From NCBI GenBank assembly GCA_003141555.1, contig PLMN01000019.1, positions 1 to 64,000 of the forward strand: DNA of 64,000 nucleotides. Reading direction: 5' to 3'. The stretch comes from Candidatus Aminicenantota bacterium (lineage in GTDB: Bacteria > Acidobacteriota > Aminicenantia > Aminicenantales > UBA4085). A program made the position numbers and the translations under genes. Below are positions 15,098 through 23,500 of the stretch, piece after piece (position 1 is the first letter of the stretch; each line of letters opens with the position of its first letter). The notes beneath the pieces were generated by a model. It had not been told where the DNA came from. It did no database searches and was given only the letters and a program-made list of their open reading frames with translations.

Positions 15098-17630
15098 AGA
15101 TAAAAAAGTCCTTCATTTCGTCGAACTGAAGATAACGATAGATCTCCGATTCGAAAGGGATCACCTTTGCCTTCATCACCTCGAAATATTCCTCGGGGGA
15201 CGGCAGCCTTCCTTTCAGGGCCGCGATAGCGGCCAGCTCGGCCGAGCCGAGGTATACGCGGACGCCATCGCCCATCCTGTCATCGAAATTCCGGGTCGAC
15301 GTAGAGATGATCGTGCTTCCCGGCTGGACGCGGGCCTGGTTACCCATGCACAGGGAACAGCCAGGGATCTCCGTCCTGGCGCCCACCTGGGAGAAAATGC
15401 CGTAATAGCCCTCTTTTTTCAGTTGGATTTCGTCCATCCTGGTCGGGGGTGCGATCCATATCCTGGTTTTCGGATAGCCGGCCTTGTCGAAAATCCTCCC
15501 GGCGGCCCGGAAGTGGCCGATATTGACCATGCAGGAGCCGATGAACGCCTCTTCGATCTCGTCCCCCGCCACCGCTGAGAGAGGTCGGACGTCGTCCGGA
15601 TCGTTTGGACAAGCCAGAAGAGGTTCGCGGATCTCAGCCAGGTCGATCTCGAGTACGGCGGCGTACTCGGCCGTGGCGTCCCTTTCGAGGAGAGTGGGAG
15701 CTTCGAGCCATTTCTTGGCCGCCGCAATTCTTCTTTCCAATGTCCCGGCGTCCTGGCAGCCCAAGCTGATCATCTTCTCCATGAGAGCGACATTACTCCG
15801 GAGGAACCGGGCGACCAGGTCCGGGCTTAGGGCGATGGCGCTCCCGGCCGCCGACCGCTCCGCGGACGAATTGGCGAGCTCGGAGGCCTGGCCCACGGAA
15901 AGGCCGGGCAGCCCCTCCATCTCGAGAATCCGATTGTTGAAGACGTTCTTCTTGCCCGTCTTGGCGACCGTCAACAGGCCTTGGCGGATGGCGAAGTACG
16001 GGATGGCGTTCACCACATCGCGCAGCGTGATCCCCGGATTCAGGGCCCCCTTGAAACGGACCAGGACCGACTCGTACATGTCGAGGGGCATGAACCCCAG
16101 CGCTCCGGCGAACGCCACGAGCCCGGACCCGGCGGGCAGGCTCAGCCCGACCGGGAAGCGGGTGTGGGAATCGCCGCCCGTGCCCATGGTGTCGGGCAGG
16201 GCCAGCCGGTTCAGCCAGGAATGGATGACGCCGTCCCCCGGCTTGAGCGCCACGCCTTTGCGGGCGACGACAAACGGGGGAAGCGTCCCGTGCGTTTTCA
16301 CATCCGCCGTCTTGGGGAAAGCGGCCGTATGGCAGAACGACTGCATGAACAGGTCGCACCGGAACTCGAGGCAAGCCAGCTCGTTGAGCTCGTCGGCGGT
16401 CATCGGGCCCGTGGTATCTTGGGACCCGACCGTCGTCATCCGGGGCTCGCAGGCCGATCCGGGCAGGACGCCGGCCATTCCGCAAGCCCGGCCCACGATC
16501 TTCTGGGCCAGGGTGTAGCCTTGCCCGGGCTTGGGGGCCGGATTGGGAGCGTTCGGGAAGAAGGAGGCTTCGGGCAACCCCAGGACCGTCCGCGCCCGTC
16601 CGGTCAAGGCCCGGCCGATGATGTAGTTCAGCCGGCCGCCGGCCCGGAACTCGTCCCTGAGTGACGCGGGCTTCAAGACGAACCGCGACAGCAGAGTTCC
16701 GTCCTCGCCCCGGATCGTGAGATGATCGTAATCGATGACGATGCGCCGGCCCGTCCTGAGTCCTGAAACATCGACTTCGCCGAGGGGCAGCCCTCCCGAA
16801 TCCTCCATCGTAGTGAAAAAGATGGGAGCGATCTTCCCGCCCAGGACGACCCCGCCCCGGCGCTTGTTGGGAATGAACGGGATGTCCTCCCCGATATGCC
16901 AGAGGAGGGAATTGCAGGCCGACTTGCGGGACGAACCCGTCCCGACGACATCGCCGACGAACGCCACGCGAGCGCCCGCGGCCCGGAAGCCGGCGATCGC
17001 CGCGATCCCCCCGGGAAACCGCGACTCGCCCATCGAAAGCGCGTGGAGCGGTATGTCGGGTCGGGTCGGGGCGTGCTTCGCCGGCGATAAATCGTCGGTG
17101 TTGATCTCGCCATCCGCCCTAAACACCGTATAGGCCTCGGACGCGGGCAGCGCCGGCCGGGACAGGAACCACTCCCCCGCCGCCCAGGATTCCAGGACGG
17201 CCTCGGCCGCGGGGTTCGATCCCGCCCGCCGGACGACCTCGTCGAACGCTCCGGAGACGAGGACGATCCGCTTTAGGGAGTCCGCCGCACTTGCCGCCAG
17301 GATGGGATCTGCCAGAAGCTCGACGAGCGGAGCGACGTTATAGCCACCGATCATCGTTCCCAGCCAGCCGACCGCCTCGGACGGGGACACGACCGGGCTT
17401 CGGACCTCACCCCTTGCGACTCGCGCCAGCCAGGCTGCTTTGACCTCGGCGGCCGGATTCACGCCCGGTGAAACTCGTTCGCCCAAGAGAACCCTCAACG
17501 CGTTTCCCACGCCCTCCGGCGGCCTTTCAAGAAGCCGACAGATCTCGGCCGCGGCATTGGGGCCGAGGGGCAAGGGCGGAATGCCGAGGGCTTTGCGTTC
17601 CTCGACATGCTTGAAATAGGCGTCCAACAT
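15096..17630 (-). CDS. acnB: aconitate hydratase B / 2-methylisocitrate dehydratase
   Basis: An 844-residue protein with AcnB domain order: an N-terminal HEAT-like region, the swivel domain (FVGDVVGTGSSRKSACNSL), then the three iron-sulfur-cluster domains. The [4Fe-4S] cysteines are in MQSFCHTAAFPK and in EIPGCSLCMGNQARVQ. Substrate loops such as SQDTTGPMT and GGDSHTRFPVGL are present. It interconverts citrate and isocitrate, and AcnB enzymes can also serve the methylcitrate cycle. That is of interest because a B12 mutase subunit is encoded downstream. Length is close to E. coli AcnB (865). Confidence 0.95.
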   Translation of the reverse strand: MLDAYFKHVEERKALGIPPLPLGPNAAAEICRLLERPPEGVGNALRVLLGERVSPGVNPAAEVKAAWLARVARGEVRSPVVSPSEAVGWLGTMIGGYNVAPLVELLADPILAASAADSLKRIVLVSGAFDEVVRRAGSNPAAEAVLESWAAGEWFLSRPALPASEAYTVFRADGEINTDDLSPAKHAPTRPDIPLHALSMGESRFPGGIAAIAGFRAAGARVAFVGDVVGTGSSRKSACNSLLWHIGEDIPFIPNKRRGGVVLGGKIAPIFFTTMEDSGGLPLGEVDVSGLRTGRRIVIDYDHLTIRGEDGTLLSRFVLKPASLRDEFRAGGRLNYIIGRALTGRARTVLGLPEASFFPNAPNPAPKPGQGYTLAQKIVGRACGMAGVLPGSACEPRMTTVGSQDTTGPMTADELNELACLEFRCDLFMQSFCHTAAFPKTADVKTHGTLPPFVVARKGVALKPGDGVIHSWLNRLALPDTMGTGGDSHTRFPVGLSLPAGSGLVAFAGALGFMPLDMYESVLVRFKGALNPGITLRDVVNAIPYFAIRQGLLTVAKTGKKNVFNNRILEMEGLPGLSVGQASELANSSAERSAAGSAIALSPDLVARFLRSNVALMEKMISLGCQDAGTLERRIAAAKKWLEAPTLLERDATAEYAAVLEIDLAEIREPLLACPNDPDDVRPLSAVAGDEIEEAFIGSCMVNIGHFRAAGRIFDKAGYPKTRIWIAPPTRMDEIQLKKEGYYGIFSQVGARTEIPGCSLCMGNQARVQPGSTIISTSTRNFDDRMGDGVRVYLGSAELAAIAALKGRLPSPEEYFEVMKAKVIPFESEIYRYLQFDEMKDFFI

Positions 17631-17676
17631 GGCCCGTTCTCCCGGTCTCCGCCGCGGCCGCGTGAAACCGGAGGGA

Positions 17677-17706
17677 GTTATAATCGGTTTCGGCGGTTCC
17701 TGTCAA
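17677..17706 (-). promoter_or_regulatory. sigma70-type promoter of acnB
   Basis: On the minus strand TTGACA (17706-17701), 18-bp spacer, TATAAC (17682-17677). It lies about 46 bp before the acnB ATG. Confidence 0.7.
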
Positions 17707-17737
17707 AATGATTTTTGAAGGCCGGGCCGATCTCCGG

Positions 17738-17766
17738 TTGATCTGATCTTCCAATCGGGATAAGAT
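17738..17766 (+). promoter_or_regulatory. candidate promoter of the PHP gene
   Basis: TTGATC, 17-bp spacer, TAAGAT, about 60 bp before the PHP ATG. The leader has no clear Shine-Dalgarno directly before the ATG. Confidence 0.5.
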
Positions 17767-17826
17767 CGCGGAGGAGAGAGCGGGCCTCAGCCCCATCCGG
17801 CTCGCGGGCCTCTTCGTCGCCGCTTC

Positions 17827-18513
17827 ATGCTCAAAGTTGATTTTCATACCCACACGGCCGAAGACCACCGGGATTTCATCACGTATTCGGCCCGGGAATT
17901 GATCGACCGGGCCGCAGAGAAAGGCTACGATGCCCTGGCCATCACCTGCCACGATGCCCTCCTCCGCCGCCCTTCGCTCGACCGGTACGCGGAAGAGAGG
18001 GGCATCCTTCTCCTGCCCGGCGTGGAAATCACCCTGGGAGGAGGCCATGTCGTCGTCATCAATCCCCGCTTCTCGCCCCGCCCCAAGGGCTACGGCCTCG
18101 CGGATATCCGCTCGCTGCGGAGCGAGGACGGTCTGTTCATCGCGGCGCACCCTTACTTCCCTTTCTTTCCCTCGCTCCAACGGAAGCTCGTCCCCCTCCT
18201 GCCTTGGATTGACGCCGTCGAGGTCACGAGCTACCACAATGCCCTGATCGACTTCAACCGGAAGGCCATCCGGATGGCGCACCTCCATGGCAAGCCGCTG
18301 GTCGGGGATTCGGACTGCCACAACCTCCTCCAGTTCGGGAAGACGTTCACCCTCGTGGATGCGGAGAAAAGCCTGGAATCCATCGTCCGCGCCGTTCGCG
18401 CGGGCCGGTGCGAGGTGCGGACCGAGCCGATCGCCTTGGGGGCCATGGCCCTTCTCTTCGCCCATTCGTTGACCGTCGAAAAGGCGCGTCGGATCATCGA
18501 GAACCGGTGGTGA
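17827..18513 (+). CDS. PHP-domain metal-dependent phosphoesterase
   Basis: A 228-residue protein with the four PHP metal motifs: DFHTHT (residues 5-10), ITCHD (~39), the AAHPYFPF segment (~100) and GDSDCHN (~160). This fold hydrolyses phosphoesters, such as nucleoside phosphates or histidinol phosphate, or serves nucleic-acid enzymes as a domain. A short free-standing PHP protein of this kind has no fixed substrate. It is divergent from acnB. Confidence 0.85.
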   Translation: MLKVDFHTHTAEDHRDFITYSARELIDRAAEKGYDALAITCHDALLRRPSLDRYAEERGILLLPGVEITLGGGHVVVINPRFSPRPKGYGLADIRSLRSEDGLFIAAHPYFPFFPSLQRKLVPLLPWIDAVEVTSYHNALIDFNRKAIRMAHLHGKPLVGDSDCHNLLQFGKTFTLVDAEKSLESIVRAVRAGRCEVRTEPIALGAMALLFAHSLTVEKARRIIENRW

Positions 18514-18550
18514 ACCGCTCCTCGACGACGCTTGACGGGCATGTCCCCTC

Positions 18551-18580
18551 TTGTCGGGCATACCCGTTTTTGGCTATAAG
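18551..18580 (+). promoter_or_regulatory. promoter of the secreted MBL-fold gene
   Basis: TTGTCG, 18-bp spacer, TATAAG, followed by AAGGAG before the ATG at 18607. Confidence 0.55.
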
Positions 18581-18606
18581 AAAGCAACGCCCATAAGGAG
18601 ACCTCC

Positions 18607-19500
18607 ATGAAACTCATCATCAGCCTCGCGGGATTGATTCTTGCGGTCACGGCCATCGCCCCGGCCGGCCCACCCTCATCGCCTGCCCCGCAGCTCCAGC
18701 CTCAACCCCTGACCATCCAGAAGATCCGAGGGAACGTCTACTTCGCCATGGGCGGCGCCGGGGCGAACTGCGGCTTCGTCGTCGGGGACAAGGACGTGCT
18801 CGTTATCGACTCCAAAATGACGGCCGACTCCTCGCGCCAGATGCTGGCCGAGATCGGGAAGATCACCCCCCTGCCGGTCAGGACCCTGGCCCTGACCCAT
18901 AGCGACGCGGATCACGTCAACGGCCTCGGCGCCTTCCCCGCCGGCCTGAAAATCTACGGACATGCCCGGACGAAGAAGGACATGGAGGAGGCTTTCGGCA
19001 AGGACGCCGCCCTCAAGCCCCTGCTGGCCTATCTCCCCAACGAGATCGTCGCCGACACGCTCGAATTCAAGCTGGGTGCGGATACGGTCCGCCTGCTCTA
19101 TTTCGGCCCGGCCCACACGAGCGGCGACATGGTCGTCTATCTCCCCGCCGAAAAAACGGCCTTCGTCGGCGATCTCCTGTTCGTCGGACGCGATCCGCTG
19201 ATCCACAGGCAAAAGGGCGGGAATTCGTTCGGGCTCGTGAAGAACCTGAAGGGCCTGCTGGCCTTGGACGCCGACACGTATCTCTCGGGCCACGCCGCCC
19301 CGCTGAAAAAAGCCGATATCGAGACGCTGGTCAAGAGCATCGAGGAGAAGCAAGCGAAGGTCCAGACTCTGCTCAAGGAAGGGAAATCCTTTGACGAGAT
19401 CAAGAAGGCCTTCGGCATCACGGACCAGCCCGGGCCGGGCGGCATGCGCTGGCCGAGCCTGGTCGAGGTCATCTTCCAGGAGCTGACCGAGAAGAAATAG
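18607..19500 (+). CDS. secreted MBL-fold metallohydrolase
   Basis: A 297-residue protein with an N-terminal signal peptide (about residues 1-20, ending near AIAPAG) and a metallo-beta-lactamase fold. Zinc motifs are HSDADH (the HxHxDH motif with Ser in the middle), the later AHTSGD, VGDLLFVG and SGHAAP. A C-terminal helical tail (~residues 235-297) follows. Relatives include quinoprotein-relay and beta-lactamase-like proteins; the substrate is unknown. AAGGAG lies upstream. It ends against the convergent ChaN-PDZ gene inside a palindrome. Confidence 0.8.
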   Translation: MKLIISLAGLILAVTAIAPAGPPSSPAPQLQPQPLTIQKIRGNVYFAMGGAGANCGFVVGDKDVLVIDSKMTADSSRQMLAEIGKITPLPVRTLALTHSDADHVNGLGAFPAGLKIYGHARTKKDMEEAFGKDAALKPLLAYLPNEIVADTLEFKLGADTVRLLYFGPAHTSGDMVVYLPAEKTAFVGDLLFVGRDPLIHRQKGGNSFGLVKNLKGLLALDADTYLSGHAAPLKKADIETLVKSIEEKQAKVQTLLKEGKSFDEIKKAFGITDQPGPGGMRWPSLVEVIFQELTEKK

Positions 19501-19512
19501 GCCTATTTCTTC
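19491..19512. repeat. perfect 22-bp palindrome joining two convergent stop codons
   Basis: GAAGAAATAGG followed directly by its complement. It encodes Lys-Lys-stop for the MBL gene on the plus strand and Lys-Lys-stop for the ChaN-PDZ gene on the minus strand. It has no loop and no T run. Confidence 0.6.
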
Positions 19513-20759
19513 GGATCGGCGGCCGGCGAGGGCGATTCCCTGAATTTCAGGGTCACCGCCTTTTCCGCGCCGGCGCGCAGGAGACGGAGCTTCACCTCGC
19601 CGCCCCAGGGGAATTTGGCCAGGTAGGTCCGAAGCTCGTTCGCGTCCCCAAAGGCCTTGCCGTCGACGTCCAGGATGACGTCGCCTTTCTCGAAATCCTG
19701 GCCGAGAGCAACGCCGTCCTGGGGCTTGGACTCGATGACGAGGTTCTCGAGCCCCCTGATCTTCTTGAACGCCAGCCCCACGGAGGGATAGGCGGGCCGG
19801 GCTTCCTCGGGAACGCCCATCACGTAATCGCCGAGGCTCCGGGTGACCTGGAACGAGGGCTTCCCGGTCGGGATTAAAACGCCGACGACGGTCTTGAACG
19901 GCAGCTTGCTCGCTTGAAAAGCCCGCAAGTTGGCCCCAAGGCCGTAAATCACGTGGCCGGACCCGATCAGGACGACCATCTTCTTCTGTTCCCGGGCGAC
20001 GCCCTTGGCCGCGTTGGACCCCATCACGTGGTCCCAGGCCGACTGGGCGCGATACAGGCCTTCGAACATCATGTCCAGCCCCGCGCCCCTCATCTGAGCC
20101 GGGATATCCATGCCTTCGAAGATCGCCCGGATGAGCTGGCGGTGTTCGGGATGGGCTAGGTCGAGCTTGGGGACGATTGTCTTCTCGGAGTCGGTCAGGG
20201 CGTCCCAGCCCGACATCCGGACCTTCGTGATGATCTCCCGCGGCGCGTTGAGGGCCACGATCGGGATCTTGTTCTCCTTGGCGAACAGGAACACCCTCCG
20301 GTAGAAGGCAAAGTTGAAATTCCAGTTCACGTACCACTGCGCCTCGCGGACGAATTCCTCCTCGGACATGACGCCCAGGCTCCATTTCGTCAGGACGTCC
20401 TGGGCGGTCACCGGGAACATCTCGAGCCCGAGGCAGAGGCTCCGGTCCTGTTCGTAGAGCGCCTCGACGATGCGGGCCTGGAGCTCATGGATCGGAAGGG
20501 AGTTGTGCGTTTCGCCCACGTAGACGATCCGGGCCGGCCTCATCTCCCGGATCATCCCGGCGAAGGAGACGGGCTTGCCCGTCTCGGCGGAGTACAGCTC
20601 ATTCGGAATGACATCCAGGGTCTTGTCCTTGAAGCGCGGATCTCCGAGCTTGAGGGTCAGTGTTTTGTCCCCGGCGGCGTCTTGGGCGGGCGCCAAGGCC
20701 GGAAGAATCAGAAGGGCCGCGATCAGGACCGTCCAGGAGCCTCTCAACACGGGTCTCAT
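19503..20759 (-). CDS. secreted ChaN-like (DUF399) protein fused to a PDZ domain
   Basis: A 418-residue exported protein. A signal peptide covers residues 1-25 (LIAALLILPALAPAQ). The ChaN/DUF399 domain follows (from VYVGETHNSLPIHE at about 95 to LIGSGHVIYGLG at about 295); ChaN of Campylobacter is a haem-binding lipoprotein. The C-terminal ~90 residues form a PDZ domain (QDFEKGDVILDVDGKAF). The ATG at 20759 is chosen because GGAGAGGAG lies 6 nt upstream; an ATG two codons earlier sits on top of that site. The fusion suggests envelope protein handling linked to metal or haem, which is inference. Confidence 0.75.
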   Translation of the reverse strand: MRPVLRGSWTVLIAALLILPALAPAQDAAGDKTLTLKLGDPRFKDKTLDVIPNELYSAETGKPVSFAGMIREMRPARIVYVGETHNSLPIHELQARIVEALYEQDRSLCLGLEMFPVTAQDVLTKWSLGVMSEEEFVREAQWYVNWNFNFAFYRRVFLFAKENKIPIVALNAPREIITKVRMSGWDALTDSEKTIVPKLDLAHPEHRQLIRAIFEGMDIPAQMRGAGLDMMFEGLYRAQSAWDHVMGSNAAKGVAREQKKMVVLIGSGHVIYGLGANLRAFQASKLPFKTVVGVLIPTGKPSFQVTRSLGDYVMGVPEEARPAYPSVGLAFKKIRGLENLVIESKPQDGVALGQDFEKGDVILDVDGKAFGDANELRTYLAKFPWGGEVKLRLLRAGAEKAVTLKFRESPSPAADPKK

Positions 20760-20790
20760 CGACATCTCCTCTCCACAATTTATCGGGCGT

Positions 20791-20819
20791 ATCATACTGT
20801 CGGCTTTGGCCCAAGTCAA
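20791..20819 (-). promoter_or_regulatory. sigma70-type promoter of the ChaN-PDZ gene
   Basis: On the minus strand TTGACT (20819-20814), 17-bp spacer, TATGAT (20796-20791), about 32 bp before the ATG. Confidence 0.75.
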
Positions 20820-20889
20820 TTTGGCGACCCGGGAGGTCCCTTCTCCGCTCCGCGCAAAACTAACGACGCACGGGATCCCGGATTTGGAA

Positions 20890-20895
20890 TATAAT
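20890..20895 (+). promoter_or_regulatory. candidate -10 box of the MFS gene
   Basis: A perfect TATAAT 46 bp before the MFS ATG. No good -35 hexamer lies 16-18 bp upstream, so the promoter may be activator-dependent or weak. Confidence 0.45.
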
Positions 20896-20941
20896 AGCCC
20901 TCCATGCCGCCCGAGCGCGAAAGCCGCACGGAGAGACGCCC

Positions 20942-22126
20942 ATGAATGAGACACCGAATCCCGAAACCGGTCCCGATAGAGTCCGAAAACCGCTCCGCAT
21001 CTTCGCCCTCGCGTCGTTTCTCAACGACATGGGATCGGACATCATCTATCCCATCTGGCCGATGTTCGTCCGCACCGTCCTCCATGCGAACATGGCCGCC
21101 CTGGGCCTCATCGACGGCCTGGGCGAGGCCGTGGTATCGCTGTCCCAGGCCGCGGCGGGCTACCTCTCCGACCGCTTCCGAAAGCGCAAGATCTTCATCT
21201 GGGCGGGATATCTTTGCGGCTCGCTCTCCCGCCTGGGCTATGCCGTATCCACCGTCTGGCAGCACCTGATCCCCTTCAAGATCCTGGACCGGGCCGGGAA
21301 AATCCGGAACTCCCCGCGCGACGCCATCATCGCCGACCTTTCTTCCGACCGGACCCGGGGCCGCAACTTCGGCCTGCTTCGGACGATGGACAACGCGGGG
21401 GCCTTCGCCGGAATATTGATCAGCATCGCCTTCCTGAAGCTTTTAGGCTTCCGCCTCCTCTTCGCCCTGGCCGCCGTCCCCTCGGCGATCGCCGTCCTGC
21501 TCATCCTCCTGGCGATCAAGGAAGAAAAGAGCGAGCGGAAGATTTTCAAGGGCCTGTCCCTCCGCCAGATCGACGGCAACCTCCGGCTCTACATGGTCCT
21601 CAACGCCGTCTTCTCGCTGGGCGCATTCTCCTATTCGTTCCTCCTGGTCTTCGCCCAGAACTCCGGCTTCGCCATGGGATTCATCCCCGTCCTTTACCTC
21701 ATCTACACCGCGGCCGCGGCCGTGTCGTCCCTGCCCTTCGGGCGGCTGTCCGACAGGATCGGCCGCAAATCCGTCCTGTTCATGGCCTACGCCGGCTGGG
21801 CCGCCGTCTGCCTGGGCATGGTCTTCGGCCGGGGCCGGGCCACGATCATCCTCCTGTTCGTCCTGTACGGATTTCACAAGGGCGCCCTGGATCCGGTGCA
21901 ACGGACGCTGGTCACGGAGATCTGCCCGCCCGCCTATCGGGCGAGCGCTCTGGGCGCGTTCCAGATGATCATCGGGCTCTGCGCCCTCCCCGCGTCCCTG
22001 GCCGCGGGACTTCTCTGGGAGCGCTTCGGAGCCTTCGTCCCCTTTGCCCTCTCCGCGGGGCTGACCGTAGCGGCGGCGGCGCTGCTGCTGTTCGTCAAGG
22101 AGCGCCCCGCATCGGCAGGGGCCTAG
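20942..22126 (+). CDS. MFS transporter
   Basis: A 394-residue, 12-segment major facilitator. The loop 2-3 motif is visible (GYLSDRFRKRK) and repeated in the second half (GRLSDRIGRKS). NSPRDAIIADL and RGRNFGLLRTMDN resemble a group of uncharacterised MFS proteins often annotated as tetracycline- or sugar-like efflux pumps. The substrate is not readable. GGAGAG is the ribosome-binding site. It is divergent from the ChaN-PDZ gene and is followed by a separately promoted GNAT gene. Confidence 0.88.
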   Translation: MNETPNPETGPDRVRKPLRIFALASFLNDMGSDIIYPIWPMFVRTVLHANMAALGLIDGLGEAVVSLSQAAAGYLSDRFRKRKIFIWAGYLCGSLSRLGYAVSTVWQHLIPFKILDRAGKIRNSPRDAIIADLSSDRTRGRNFGLLRTMDNAGAFAGILISIAFLKLLGFRLLFALAAVPSAIAVLLILLAIKEEKSERKIFKGLSLRQIDGNLRLYMVLNAVFSLGAFSYSFLLVFAQNSGFAMGFIPVLYLIYTAAAAVSSLPFGRLSDRIGRKSVLFMAYAGWAAVCLGMVFGRGRATIILLFVLYGFHKGALDPVQRTLVTEICPPAYRASALGAFQMIIGLCALPASLAAGLLWERFGAFVPFALSAGLTVAAAALLLFVKERPASAGA

Positions 22127-22139
22127 CTCCCTGCCCGGC

Positions 22140-22168
22140 TTGACAACCTCTCCGGCAGCCCCTATAGT
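22140..22168 (+). promoter_or_regulatory. sigma70-type promoter of the GNAT gene
   Basis: TTGACA, 17-bp spacer, TATAGT, with start near 22175 and AAAGGAGG before the ATG. This is the closest to consensus in the window. Confidence 0.8.
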
Positions 22169-22195
22169 GAATTCAGGAAGAGAAAAGGAGGGGCC

Positions 22196-22780
22196 ATGAT
22201 CAAATCCGTCAAGCTCCAGGACGGGACCGAGCTTACGATCCGGGACCTGGCCAGGCAGGATCTCGAGGCTCTCATGGAGTTCTTCGGCTCCTTGAGCCCG
22301 GAAGACCGGCGCTATCTCCGCAACGACGTCACCAACCGGAAGACGATGGAGCAGCGGCTGAACTTGATGGATTTCGGCTATCATTTCCGGATCGGCGCCT
22401 TTCAAGGCGACAAGCTCGTCGCCGAGGCGGCGCTGGAGCTTCCCTTCGAGGAATGGCGACGGAACCAGGGCGAAGTCCGGGTGCTCATCGGCGGGCCCTT
22501 TCAGCGCCGGGGTCTGGGCATGCTCCTGTTGAGGGAGCTGTACTGCCTGGCTCTCCGCCAGAAAGTCGATACGGTCGTGATCTGGATGATGAAGCCCCAG
22601 GTCGGCGCCCAGAACCTGGCGCGCAAGATGGGATTTCACGATGTTTCGATCCTGCCCGACTACGTCCGCGACCAGGACGGACAAATGCAGGACCTGGTCA
22701 TCATGAAGAGCGGCGTGCTGGCCCTGATGAAAGAGATCGAAAAATTCTACGGCGAGGTCGACTGGCACGCCTGCTCGTGA
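22196..22780 (+). CDS. GNAT-family N-acetyltransferase
   Basis: A 194-residue acetyl-CoA-dependent transferase. The fold's acetyl-CoA loop is QRRGLGMLLL (about residues 102-111), preceded by the beta-4 strand GEVRVLIGG and followed by GAQNLARKMGFHDV. The substrate is unknown; the protein resembles single-domain GNATs that are also found fused to acyl-CoA synthetases. It has its own strong promoter. Its stop is 8 bp from a hairpin that works as a terminator for the convergent strand. Confidence 0.85.
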   Translation: MIKSVKLQDGTELTIRDLARQDLEALMEFFGSLSPEDRRYLRNDVTNRKTMEQRLNLMDFGYHFRIGAFQGDKLVAEAALELPFEEWRRNQGEVRVLIGGPFQRRGLGMLLLRELYCLALRQKVDTVVIWMMKPQVGAQNLARKMGFHDVSILPDYVRDQDGQMQDLVIMKSGVLALMKEIEKFYGEVDWHACS

Positions 22781-22784
22781 AATG

Positions 22785-22813
22785 AAAAAGGGGCGCCCCC
22801 CGGGACGCCCCTT
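22785..22813 (-). terminator. rho-independent terminator, minus strand
   Basis: An 8-bp GC-rich stem (22788-22795 with 22806-22813), 10-nt loop, followed on the minus strand by TTTTT. It lies just after the stop of the duplicated fusA tail, so it is probably the original fusA terminator. Confidence 0.75.
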
Positions 22814-22833
22814 CGCTGGAATCGCTCCCCGGC

Positions 22834-23210
22834 CTATTCTTCCTCGGGCCTGACCCGCCCTTCCTTGACCGCCTCGGCGATGATCTTCTGCTGGAGGTGG
22901 GCCGGGACCTCGTCGTAATGCGAGAACTCCATCATGTATGATCCCCGGCCGCCGGTGATCGAGGTCAGCGTCGACTCAAAATCGAGCATCTCGGACATGG
23001 GGACGACCGCCTTCAGGATGCGCATGTTGCCCTTCTGCTCCGTGCCTTGGACCTTTCCCCGCCGGCCGTTCATGTTGCCCATGATGTCGCCCATGTAGGC
23101 TTCGGGCGTGTAGATCTCGACGTTCATGACCGGCTCGAGAATCGTGGGCTTCGCGGCCGTCATGGCCAGCTTGAAGGCCTTATGGGCCGCGATCTTGAAG
23201 GCGATGTCGT
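22834..23210 (-). pseudogene. displaced 3' end of an EF-G gene (direct-repeat copy 1)
   Basis: These 377 bp match the last 377 bp of the complete EF-G-type gene (25907-26283) with 11 differences that I could count, one of them within the stop codon. Only two change residues (Met to Thr, Pro to Ser in SEMLDFE-TLTS). Homology stops abruptly at 23210, after the codons for DIAFKIAAHK. Beyond that the frame continues 22 codons into AT-rich sequence to an ATG at 23277. The fragment holds only the C-terminal EF-G domains IV-V and cannot work alone. It keeps a good terminator, unlike the complete gene. It may be the old chromosomal end of fusA displaced by an insertion. Confidence 0.85.
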
Positions 23211-23500
23211 TTGTATAAGAATTTAATAATATAATAATATACGACAATATTGCTTGGCTGGGTTTCTTTATCTCCAAAGACTATTTGATGCTGATGACTA
23301 CCATCAGAAGAAGTAATTGCTCTGTGGTCGTCCGGGTCAATAATCCAAACAACCGGTGTTCCCCACCCCGGTTGAACTTGTACGAGTCCTAAGGCGTGTG
23401 AATGGGGAACGGACTTCGTAGTTTCGAAAGCGGTCGCATGGGGTTGATATGATCCCAACTTACGTGTAGTGTCAGGATCGGAGTATTGACCATCAATCAA
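23211..23500 (-). pseudogene. AT-rich foreign fragment, resembles the C terminus of a phage tail-collar-type protein
   Basis: About 290 bp with G+C of 27-53% in sampled lines, far below the neighbours. One minus-strand frame is open throughout, from a TTG overlapping the GH127 stop. Its end (KETQPSNIVVYYYIIKF) resembles the [E]xxPxN..YxIK ending of phage tail-collar and microcystin-dependent-like proteins, and a His-rich GSHQHQIVFGD precedes it. After that ending the frame runs on into the fusA fragment out of frame. No start, upstream domains or phage genes are present, so I read it as a remnant. The family match is by eye only. Confidence 0.4.
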
